From: Micractinium sp. NFX-FRZ
Taxonomy: Eukaryota; Chlorophyta; Trebouxiophyceae; Chlorellales; Chlorellaceae
Length of the DNA stretch: 64,000 nucleotides
Assembly (NCBI GenBank): GCA_029339195.1
Contig: JAPTJF010000019.1
Coordinates: forward strand, 62,001 to 126,000
Direction of reading: 5' to 3'
In this document: piece after piece, positions 44,059 to 53,899 of the stretch
How positions within the stretch are numbered: the stretch's first letter is position 1
Layout of the letters: each line of letters starts with the position of its first letter
The notes under the pieces: model-generated
The model's input: only the letters and a program-made list of their open reading frames with translations
What the model was told of the DNA's origin: nothing
Databases searched by the model: none
Made by a program: the position numbers and the translations under genes

Positions 44059-46058
44059 ATGGCGGGTCTCGCAAACAAAGCAGCGCTCATCACTGGAGGG
44101 GCGAAGGGTGAGACAGAAGAATGCGGGCGCGCTCAATTTGCGCCGACAGTGCGCTTGGGTCGCCTGGGATGCTCAAAGTGGCCACCGGCGCCCACAGCAC
44201 CGCCACCGACGCCGCCACCTGTCCACCTACACCACCGCCTGCAGGCATCGGCTTTGCCTGTGCCCAAGCCCTGGGCCGAGCGGGCGCCAGGGTGCTGCTC
44301 GCAGACGTAGACACAGCAGCGCTGGCTCACGCCGAGCAGCAGCTGCAGGCAGAGGGCATCCAGGCCGCAACCGCCGTGTGCGATGTTGGCGACAAGCAGC
44401 AGGTGGGTGCTGGTCATGCTTCCCGTTTGGTGGGTGCTGGTGATGCTGTTATTTGGATGCTGCTGGTCTGACTGAAGCATACTTGAACTGTCGTTGAGTT
44501 GATATTAAAATGGCCCGCTGCAAACAGGGTGAATGTGTCTGCACCCCATCCCCGTATTGCCCGCTGCTGCTCTGCCGCGCAGGTCGAGGCTGCGGTGGCA
44601 GCGGCGGTGCAGAAGTACGGCGCGCTGGATGTGGCAGTGTGCAATGCCGGCATCGTCAAGGCTGTCGACTTTCTGGAGATGAGCGAGGAGGATTTCGATG
44701 CCGTGATCCGGGTCAACCTGAAGGGCGTGTTCCTGGTGCGTGGAGGGTGCCGCTGGGTGGGCAGCTGGGTGCAAGCAGGAAGCTGGCAGCTGCAGTGGCA
44801 ACGTGAGGGCCCCTGCAAACAAGACCCGAGGCCAGGCTACTAAGCCTGCTTGACCAATACATCGCGAAACACGCATTCACCCGCCCGCCCACCCACCACG
44901 GCTACCGTGCAGACGGGGCAGGCGGCGGCACGGCAGATGGTGGCGCAGGGCAAGGGCGGCGCGATTGTCACCATGTCGAGCGTCAACGGCATCACTGCCA
45001 TCCCCAGCATCGCAGGTTATAATGCTTCCAAGGGCGGGGTGAACAACCTGACACGCTGGTGAGAGTGCTGGCAGCGGCTGGGCTGGGCTGGGCTGGGCTG
45101 CGGTTGGGCTGGCAGGCCGCGGCAACGTGGCAGCAGCAGCATCACTCCAGCAACAGCAGCAGCGGCAGCGTGCATGATGCTGTGCTCGCTGTGTGCTGAA
45201 GCGTGCGCCGGCAGGGGTGCTCTATCTTATGAGAAGCAGTGTGCCCACCTCACCCTGAGCCGGGCAGCAACTTTTGCCTGGCCTCGACATGCACTGCCCA
45301 CCTGCTCATGTGCCCCCCCCATGCATGCCCCCATGCTCCCGCTGCCCCGCTGTGGCAGCATGGCGCTTGCCCTGGCGCCTCACAACATTCGTGTGAACGC
45401 AGTGGGCCCGGGCTCTATCCGCACCGATGTGCTCAAGTCAGGTGCGCACGCCTGTCCCGCCGTGGTCACTCTACCGGTGACAGTTTGGCAGCGCTGCCCT
45501 GCTTGCCCGCTGCTCTCCCCGCTGCTGCCCCGAGCCCTGCCGTCCGCTGCCCTGACGCGTCTTGTATTGCACCCTACCCCTCCTGCCTCCCCCGCACTAT
45601 GTAACTGACAAATGACCTCCCCGTGCACCCCCCCCTCCCCGGGAAGTCGTGAGCGACAAGGCGGCGATGCAGAAGGTGCTATCCCGCACGCCCATGCTGC
45701 GGGTGGCCGAGCCCCTGGAGGTCGGCAACGTGGTCAAATTCCTGGCCTCGGACGACGCCTCGTACATGACGGGGCAGGTGAGCGGCAAGGGAAGGGTGGG
45801 CAGGACTTGGGGAGGGGGGTGCACGCGATCAGAAGGGAGACACCATGAGTGGGTTCGGGCAGGAGGGCAGTGCAGCGGGTGGGAAATCTGGACAGAGGCC
45901 TCTGACATATGTGGGGGCGCTGTCAGGCTCAGCTCATTGGCAGCCCACCTCTGAGCGTCTTCCTTGCCCAACTTTTCCCACGGCAGGTGGTCTATGTGGA
46001 TGGCGGGCGCATGGCGCTCAACTACACAGTCGCTGTGCCGGAGGAGCAGCAGGATTAG
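44059..46058 (+). CDS. Short-chain dehydrogenase/reductase (FabG-like)
   Basis: Classical SDR oxidoreductase using NAD(P)H. Seven exons (44059-44107, 44245-44402, 44583-44735, 44913-45058, 45359-45441, 45647-45777, 45987-46058) give 263 residues in frame, the usual length. The Rossmann motif is TGGAKGIG (residues 13-20), split by intron 1. The acidic residues after strand 2 are in LLADVDTAA, which favours NAD(H). NAG is in VCNAGIV, catalytic Ser in MSSVNGI, and Tyr/Lys in YNASK. The late motifs IRVNAVGPGSIRTD and VDGG are present. No clear targeting peptide, so probably cytosolic. The substrate cannot be told: closest in style to 3-oxoacyl-ACP reductase or glucose/sorbitol dehydrogenase subgroups. 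A TGTAA lies 72 bases after the stop. Confidence 0.92.
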
Positions 46059-46129
46059 GCGGGGCCCTGTGCGGCCCTGGCATGTTTCCCGTCTCAAGTG
46101 TGGCCGCAAGGCTGCTGCCACAGGTGTTA

Positions 46130-46155
46130 TGTAACAACTGTTGGCCGGTGTTACA
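46130..46155. terminator. Palindromic bidirectional poly(A) element
   Basis: TGTAACA (46130-46136) and its reverse complement TGTTACA (46149-46155) are separated by 12 bases. The plus-strand TGTAA serves the dehydrogenase gene and the minus-strand one the ArfGAP gene. Predicted cleavage sites for the two transcripts fall within each other's signal. Confidence 0.75.
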
Positions 46156-46333
46156 ATGAAGGGTGCCGTATTGCGCTTGAGACTGCACCAGAAGCTGGGG
46201 CGAGACTGACACAAGAGGGAGCGAGCACAACAAGCAGGGACGAGCAAGCGCACGCATCAGGGGCAGAGCAGGCACACATCTGAAGGGTTGAAGAGCAGCG
46301 CTGGTAGGATTCAAGTGTCACGACATCACATGG

Positions 46334-48667
46334 TCAAATGAGCGGAAAGTTGGCAAAGCCGTTGGACTGCACCGCCTGCGGCTGCAGTGGCGCTGCTGAA
46401 GGGAAGCTTGCAAAGTTGTGCTGCTGCGGGTGCTGCATCGGCACCATGGATGGCGGCTGCTGCTGCAGCACTGGCACGTTGCGCGGCGGCGGGTGCGCCG
46501 CCATGCCGCCGTGGCGCATCGCCCCCGGCTGCCCCAGCTGCACGCCCTGCTCCGCGCTGACCAGGTCACCAAACAGATCCGTGCTGTGGGTGCCAGTGGC
46601 TGCCGGCTGCTGCTGCATGTGGTGCTGGTGCTGGTGGTGATGGTGGTGCTGCGGGTGGTGATGGTGGTGGGGCTGGTGGTGGTGGGGCGCCGGAGCTGCC
46701 ACCGGCGGCACATGGGTTGGCATCATGGGGGGCGCAGCCTGCGCGTGCACCTGCATCTGCATAGGTTGCTGCGGCTGCGGCTGCTGCTGCACAAACTGCG
46801 GCGGCGGGTGCAGCTGAGGCGCGCTAGCGCCCGAGTGCATGACCGCATGGCCCGCTGCCGCCATGCCGGGCGGGGCGGCGCCAAAGCTCGCGCTGCGCAC
46901 GTGCTGCGGCTGCTGGAAGAGCGCCATGATGCTGTCGTTGGACAGCTTCTGGCTGCCGCTGCCGCCGCTGCCGGCCAGGCTTGTGGAGGGTGCTGCGGCT
47001 GCGGCAGCCGCTGCAGGGGCACCAGCGGCCGGGGCCGCAGGGGCGGGCGCTGCCAGCGGCATTGCTGAGCTGAAGGTGGCAAAGGGGTCGCTGGGCGCTG
47101 CCGGCGTGGGGGCGGCACCTGTGCTGCCGTTGGGCGCGGGCTGCAGGTTGAACGGGTCAAAGCCCTGCTGTGCCACCGGGGCAGCCGCTGGGACGTCTGC
47201 CCCGCCAAAGGCACCCCAACCTGCTGAGGCTGCTGCTGCTGGGGGCGCTGGCGCAGGCGCTGGCGCAGGAGCCGGCGGCGGCGGCGCGGGAGCACTGTGG
47301 CCGAACGCATCCCAGGCAGGTGCCGCTGCCGCTGCGGGAGCTGCCGCTGCTGGGCCCTCATCCAAGCTCAGCAGGTCAAAGTCGGGCACCTTGGGTGCAG
47401 GCGGCTTGGGGGCAGGCGCCGCCGGCGCAGCAACGCTGACTGCGGGCCGTGCCGCGGCAGCAGGCGCCGCTGGCTGGCTGGCCGCCGAGTCGGCCGCCGC
47501 CGGCTGTGCAGCGCCGCCGCCTTCTGCAAACTGGGCCATGAACTGCAGGGTGGGGTGCAGGCGGGGGCAGGGGTGAAAGTGACCAGCCATGAGAGGTGAG
47601 GCGGTGCCAGGTGAGCTGTTCCCCCGGCCAGCTTGCACGGCCTTGGTGCAGCTTGCAGGCTGCATGCCAGCCTGCCAGGGAACGTCGCTCATCCTTCTCA
47701 CCCGGCCCAACACCTGCCACAACCCCGACTGGTACCACTCCCCACGCACCGGGTGCATGGCGTAGTTGTCGATGCCTGGTGGGTCCCCGTACCCGCGCGG
47801 CGCATACCGCTTCTCCACGTACTTGTCGGTGATGTAGGCGCGCAGCTGGGCCATGTCGTTCTCGGGGGGCCGCCGGAAGTCGCGAGGCAGCTGCGCCTCC
47901 CAGAATGCGTTCGCGCGCGCGTTGCCCATGGCGGACACAAACGCCACCTGCTCAGGCAGCCAGGTGTCCTGCGGGGCGGGGCGGGCAGGGGCAGGGGGCG
48001 CCCAAGGCGGGGCGAAGCGGGGAGGGCATGAGGCACAGCGGAGCACGCGCCAGGGGCAGAACGAGGGGCGAACGCCGGCGGCAGCGGCATACAAGTGCTG
48101 CAGGGTGTGCATTAGTAAGGGAGAGTGCAGGGCACCCGCGTGCACAACATGACATCCAGCACAGGGCAGCATGCACTTGCCCATGCTCACCAGGTTGCAG
48201 CTCCGGACCTTGGAGTTGTGCACGCCCAGGCTGCGGTGCACGCCTGCAGGCAAGGGCGGGGGATGCGTCGTCACATGCGATGCCGCATGCTCGAATGACG
48301 GTGTCAAACCTCACGTCTGGCAGCTGCAGCAGGCGCGAGTTGCACTCATCATGCCAAACCCAAGCTCTGCGGGACACCAGATCCCAGGACCGGCCGCACG
48401 TGTTGATGCCAACACCTGCCAGAGCGGCATCAGCCTGCTGTGCACTGCTGCCGTGCCCCCACCATCCAGAGCTTGTGTGCGGCCTCCGCTCCCACCTGAG
48501 CAGTTGAGGCACACAAACACGCCGAGGTTGACACTGGCCCAGGTGGGGCCGCGGCTGCCGCAGTCGGCGCACCGACGGTTCTCCTCCTGCTTCAGGAGCG
48601 CCGACAGGATCGCCTTGTGCCGCTCATTCTGCTGGGCCGTCACGCTCAGCTTTTCGTTGCGCACCAT
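46334..48667 (-). CDS. AGD5: ArfGAP of the AGD5/SMAP type
   Basis: GTPase-activating protein for ARF small GTPases, acting in Golgi/endosome vesicle traffic. Four exons (48667-48496, 48243-48191, 47968-47750, 47542-46334) give 550 residues in frame. The N-terminal ArfGAP domain (about 10-130) has the zinc finger [19 protein letters not shown] followed by VCLNC, the catalytic-arginine stretch [15 protein letters not shown], then [19 protein letters not shown] and FWEAQLP. These match plant AGD5/AGD15 closely. The long C-terminal region is disordered and Ala/Pro/Gln/His-rich, with repeats like [23 protein letters not shown] and [11 protein letters not shown] and related short motifs of this kind bind clathrin adaptors. 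Convergent with the dehydrogenase gene. Confidence 0.94.
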
Positions 48668-49145
48668 GCCGGGACAAGGGGGCTGCAGAGGGTCGGGGTA
48701 TACACGTGACGGACGATGCAGGGGCAGGGCGGCACGGGAGGCAGCAGGCGGCACCGGCAGTGGCACCGGCAGTGGCGGCAAGCCGTGGGCAAGCCTGCCC
48801 GCGTGCGGCTGGCCGCCTTCTGGCTATCCGTGGTGGCTCCGTTGCAAGGTTGCTGCTTGTGAGCCCTCACCTGCTAGCCGGCACACGGTCAGAGGCTGTG
48901 GTGGATCGGCAAGTTCAGGGCTGCAAGTCGCCTGGTCAGCTGTATGGGGGTGCGCCAAGAACCCACAATGTCGGTAACGTGCTGCAGCACCCCGCAGTGG
49001 CCTGGGCGGTCGCAGGCAGAGCAACCGACACGGCTGGGAGCTGGGAGGCGATGTCGACAAGCGATCTACACTGCTGCTATTGGGAGACTGTGCCGGATGG
49101 GCTGGGCGAGAGGGGACGTCGTGGAGCTCCGCCACGTTGGCCGAC
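48668..49145. promoter_or_regulatory. Divergent promoter, ArfGAP / plastid protein
   Basis: 478 bases between opposing start codons with no clear core-promoter motif. Minor direct repeats (GGCACCGGCAGTGGC, 48752-48778) are present. Confidence 0.35.
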
Positions 49146-50052
49146 ATGCAACTCTCCCCCGAAATGCGGCCTTGCAGGGCCACCCAGCCAGTCATTTCAT
49201 CACGCACAATGGTGGGAGGTATTGCTTTGCTCTCGGCGACATCCAGGCCCAGCGCCGGCCTGGGCGCCCGTCGGAGCGGCAGCAGGGCTCGCAGGAGCGT
49301 GCTGGTGCGTGCCGACAACCGCCCACTGCGGGAGTTCAACGAGGACACCGGCAAGGTGACGGCTGGAGGGGCGGCAAGCAGCGACGGCGACGCGGCGGAC
49401 AAGGCGCCGCCCAAGTTCCTCTATGCCGACGAGAACCCTGAGGTAGGGGCGAGGCAGGAGACGGCATGGGACGGCATGCGCTGCTCTCTTGTCAACATGG
49501 GCGTGGGAGCTAGGGTCATGCCGCAACCCTGCCTGGTGCAAGCCTGCGCAGGCTTGCTGCTCTCCCGCCCCCGGGCGTGCCCCTGCCTCTGCTTCCACCT
49601 TGATCCTTTCTGCCCACAAACACCGCATCCGCCGTGCTACTCTATTTCATGTGCAGCCCCCCCGCGACACCATGAGCAAAGAGATGAAGGAGAAGCTGCG
49701 GCGGGAGTACCTCGGCCTGGGAGGCTCGGCCAACACGGTGCGGAGAGGCGCCTTGCCATGCTGCTGCACATCTGCTGCTCTGCCCTCACCGTGCTCTGCC
49801 TTGCGACAGCTTTTGGGGTCCAATTTTGCTGCCGTCCTGTGCGGAACGGGTGCCTCGTGAGAGCGGGTCCTTCTAATGGCACATGCCCGCCTGTACAGAC
49901 CACCCTTTTTTTTCCCCCGTGTTGCTGACGTCCCACCTGCCGCTCGCTTGCCGTCACTCTGCCTGCAGGCCATGGGCAGCAACTACTTCCTGAACATCAT
50001 CCTCATCATCTCGCTGCTGGCCGTCCTCTCCAAGCTGTTTGGCTACATCTGA
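49146..50052 (+). CDS. Conserved green-lineage plastid membrane protein
   Basis: Three exons (49146-49442, 49657-49737, 49969-50052) give 153 residues in frame; an in-frame ATG at 49209 would give 132. The N-terminus is Ser/Arg/Ala-rich and acid-poor (SRPSAGLGARRSGSRARRS), a typical chloroplast transit peptide ending near VLVRADNRP. The mature part has an acidic stretch, then PPRDTMSKEMKEKLRREYLG, LGGSANTAMGSNY, and a single C-terminal helix FLNIILIISLLAVLSKLFGY. From memory, small plant and algal plastid proteins share the MSKEMKEKLRREYxGLGGS...NYFLNIIL pattern; their function is not established to my knowledge. It is probably a tail-anchored thylakoid or envelope protein. Confidence 0.75.
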
Positions 50053-50446
50053 TCTGCGATACGGCGACCTTATGCATCGATGAGAGTCGAGAGCCGCAGG
50101 CTCCACGCCGCCCCCCCTGTACTTACCGTGCTGGCTTCCTTGTGTTGCACCCACGCATGCCCGTTGCCTTCAAGTTTTGAGCCATTTTTGGATGATTCTT
50201 GCGAGTTTTATTGTTCCAAACACTGCAACAAAGACGTATCAACACGTAACTCAAAAGCGATTACTCATAGAGGGGCTGCTGCTCCCACAGCCGTCGGCCA
50301 GTGGCCGCGCCGAGTTGGGCAGCAGCGGCAGCGGCAGTGCTGAAGTGGCGTGTGATTCGTGTGTGCTCACCATACAGCCGCCACTCATTTCTCTATTGCC
50401 GCTCACGTGTATGGGAATTGTTGCCGCCAAGCCCTCAGCAGCCGCT

Positions 50447-52055
50447 ATGTCGAGCGCGAAGGAAATCGTGGACTCGGCGATCGCGGGCAACAAGGCGAGT
50501 GGCTGAACAGCTCTCTGGCGTGCTGTTAACACCTGCGGCGGGGTTCCTCAGAGCGGAAGAGTGCAGCACGCACTGTCTCTCTCTTGCCGCCGCTGCCACC
50601 ACTGCTGCACCGCCTGCACGTCCCGACCACGAGCCCGCCTCTCTGCCGACCTGAACTTTTTTTGCCCGCACCTGTTGTCATGCAAACCTGCAGGTGGTTG
50701 TCTTCAGGTGAGCTACCTGGCAGGCTCGGGGCGTGCATGCCTCAGCAGCTGTCAAATGTCATCCCTCCACATCTGCCCCTCGCACCGCTGCCGCTCCCTT
50801 CCTGAAACACCACGCTGCCATGCCGCCTGACCAGACTGGCTGCCTGTCCCCCAGCGATGCCCCCAGCCTTGCCCTCCGCCGCCTGCGCCGCACCTGCCTC
50901 TGCCATCGAACAACTGGCAGCAGCATGTCCCGCCCCGCCCCCCCGCCTGCAGCAAGACTTACTGCCCCTACTGCGTGAAGGCCAAAAAGGCGCTGCAGCG
51001 CTTCCTCAAAAACTTCTTCGTCATGGAGCTGGAGGGGCGCAGGTGGGTGATCCCTTGCCACTATGGGCTTGCTATGGAAGGTTTTGGAAGCAGAAGGGGC
51101 ACTGCTGTGGGGTGCAGGCAGGGCATGCTACCGGCAGTAGCCCCGCTGGCTGACAAAGCCGGCACCCCCTCGCGTTTGTCTGTGCAGCGACGGCGCAGCC
51201 ATTCAGGACTACCTAGCCCAGCTCACCGGCGGGCGCTCTGTGCCACGGTGAGATCCTGCACAACAGCAGCCGCCCGGGTGGCAGGCAGGCAAGGGGTCCC
51301 AAGGGCACGGCAGGCAAGGCAGGCGAGGGGTGCCAGCTGGCCAAAGGGCATGCCTGCCCGGGTGGCAAGCAGGCAGGCAAGGGGTCCCAAGGGCCTGCCC
51401 GCAGGCAAGGGGTCCCAAGTGCGCCTTCCCGGGTGGTGGGCAGCCAAGGGGTGCCAGCTGGCCAAAGGGTACGGCTGCCCGGGTGGGGCGGGCAGGCAGG
51501 CAGGCAAGGGGTCCCAAGGGCACGCCTGGCCGGGTGGCAAGCAGCTGAAGGGTGCCAGCTGGCCAAAGGGCATGGCTGCACGGGCTTTGACCCCTGCGGC
51601 ACTCGGCCCCCTGTCCGTAGTTGGCAGGTGAGGCGGCACCAGGTGGCCAAACTCGTGACTGCCCGGCAACCAGCACATCAGCAAGTAAAGTGCCATTGCC
51701 TGTACGGCAATGCTGGCGCTGATATCTGTCAGCTTTTAGTGCACCTTCTTGACCCACCCCACCCTCCGCCTCTCCGCTGCCCAAATGTGGTGCAGCGTGT
51801 TTGTTGGCGGCAAGTTCATCGGCGGTGGGGACGACACAGATGTGAGTTGGCTGCCTGGCAGCCGCAGGCAGGCGGGCAGGCGGGCAGGCGGGCAGGCAGG
51901 CAGGCACCGCAAAATCCTGCCAGTGCAGCCTGGCCAGCGGCCGTGCGCGCTTCCCTCGGGTTGCTCACGCAGATCCCTTCCCCCGCCTTGCCACGCAGGC
52001 GATGGCGCGCAACGGCAAGCTGGAGGTTATGCTGAAGGAAGTGGGGGCGATCTGA
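50447..52055 (+). CDS. GRX: Class I CPYC glutaredoxin
   Basis: Dithiol glutaredoxin that reduces disulfides and glutathione mixed disulfides with GSH. Six exons: 50447-50494, 50694-50707, 50953-51042, 51188-51247, 51796-51841, 51999-52055, total 104 residues. The active site is KTYCPYCVKAK. The cis-Pro loop is SVPRVFVGGKFIGGGDD, with Val-Pro as in the family and the glutathione-binding GG...DD. Exon 2 is only 14 nt (VVVFS) and intron 1 must begin with GC (AACAAG then GCGAGT), since no GT donor keeps the frame. An upstream in-frame ATG at 50411 adds 12 residues. No strong targeting peptide, so probably cytosolic. Intron 4 is swollen by a minisatellite. Confidence 0.92.
51285..51600. repeat. 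Minisatellite in glutaredoxin intron 4
   Basis: Repeats built from blocks like GGCAGGCAAGGGGTCCCAAGGG and GGGTGCCAGCTGGCCAAAGGG recur about five times with CCCGGGTGG linkers. They fill much of the 548-bp intron and yield spurious ORFs in all frames on both strands. Confidence 0.75.
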
Positions 52056-53291
52056 GCGTTGAGCTGAGCTGGCGCTGTGCTGGCAGGAGCCGGAACCTGG
52101 GTGGGGCCAGCGCTGTGCCTGCTGAGGCTGCGCTGAGCCGGGCTGAGCTGGCAGCTTTGCGAATTCTTCTTCCGCTGCCTGCCAGTCCTGCCTGTGACGT
52201 TGATGCAATGACAGGGCGCATGCCTGTAGCTTGCAAGTGCATCTAGCGTTCAAGCAGGCAAGCACACACGAGAGAGGAGTAAAGGAAAGGAGTAAAGAAG
52301 GCAAGGGGCGCGCTTGAGGCACGGCACGCGGCAAGGTGGGGTTGGCCAGCGCGCTAGAAGGGAAGAGCGATTAACTTGGCATGTGACGCTTGACGGGAGG
52401 GGGCTAGGCACCAAACTAAGGCAGGGTGTGGGCAAGAGAGCAGCGCAGGTGGAGGGGAGGTCACTCGAGGACTTGCCACAGCAAAGCAGGAAGGGGTTAA
52501 GGGCTTCTTGGGACATGCCAAGGCAGGGTGACAGACTGTGCGGTATGCGCTAGATACGTTTTGAGGCAGGGGTTCGGAGCTGTGGCTGCTCTCCAGTCTA
52601 ATCGGCTTGCTATCTACGCATGCGTTGCGACAAGAGAGGAAGGAAGGAAGGAAGGGCGCCAGGGGTTGCAGAGGCGGGTGGCAATTGGGAAGGAAGTGCA
52701 GAGGATTGGGAGAGGGAGGGACGGCAAAGCAGGCGGCGCCAGCCAATGAGGCGCCGCGTGCTTTGAAAATCATCACACAATTCAATCGCGGAAGTAAGGC
52801 ACGGGTACTGTGCAGCAGTGCGTCAATGCAATGTACTTCCTTCCCTGCCGCGATCGGTAGCTGGGGGCAGTCTCAAAAGAGGAAGAAAGCAACAGTAAGA
52901 CAGGCAGAGGGGGGCGATGGAACACATGGAAAAGCAACATTGGGACGGGCACAGGAAGCGGCAGGAGGTGACAGGGGGCGCACACGGAAAATCGGAGGCG
53001 GATGTGTTGGCTTCAGGGGCTGCACGCTTCAATAGAGAGGCAATCGGAGAGAGAGGGAGAGAAATAGAGAGAGAGAGAGAGAGCGAGAGAGAGGGGACCC
53101 ACTCTCATCACTCAATCAATCAAACGCTTCCAAGATTCGCAGGCATCTATCGGCATTGAGCATGCCATGAGGGGAAGGACTAGACTAAGAAGGGAGAGGA
53201 GGGAAGAGGGTTGGGCTGAGGGCGAGGCAACCGGCAGTTCACGCCACGCCCTTGCCAACCCAGCCAGCGCCGGCCCGCCCAGCACCTGCCC
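52056..53291. other. Convergent intergenic region with GA microsatellite
   Basis: 1,236 bases between the glutaredoxin and AP2-gene stops. It holds both 3' UTRs, a purine-rich half (52400-53200) and a GA-rich microsatellite at 53047-53094. The base composition is less GC-rich than the genes. No coding exon is seen, and no TGTAA was recognised on either strand. Confidence 0.45.
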
Positions 53292-53857
53292 TCACTTGCG
53301 GTAAGGCAGGCTGGGGGCGGTCAGGCTGTTGACGCCGCCAATCGTGATCTTGCTGCCAGGTGGAAGGGTCGCGGCTGACCAAGGGGCCACAGCGGCAGCC
53401 GCTGCGGCAGCAGCAGCAGAGGCCATGCCTGCATAGCTTGGGCCGCCGCTGCCAAGCGCCTGCTGGCTGACCACCCGCGGCAAGTGGGCAGGCAGGGTGG
53501 CAGGGAGCGCCACGCCGCCCAGCCCGGATGCAGGCAGGCCCAAAGGGTGCGCCTGCATCTGTGGCATCCCCGACACAGGGATGAAGTGCTCCGGCAGGGT
53601 GGGCAGGTCGAAGTGCAGCATAAACTGGTGCGCCAGAGGCCGAGGCGGCGGCTGCTGCGGCCCCGCCTGCTTCTCCTGGAGCTCTTGCTTCGGCTGCACA
53701 TGCGGCTGCTGCGGCTGGTGCTGCTGGTGCTGCTGCTGGTGGTGGTGGTGGTGGTGGTGCTGCATGACCTGCAGCGGGACCGCATCTGGCGCGCCGTGCT
53801 GGGCAGGGGGCGCGGCTGGGTGCGCTACCACCACGGCATTTGTGGCAGGCCGCTGTA

Positions 53858-53899
<42 letters not shown>

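Noticed and set aside
51285..51600. Overlapping 100-230-residue ORFs in glutaredoxin intron 4.
   Set aside because: They are generated by the minisatellite and lie inside a clear intron whose splicing restores the glutaredoxin frame.
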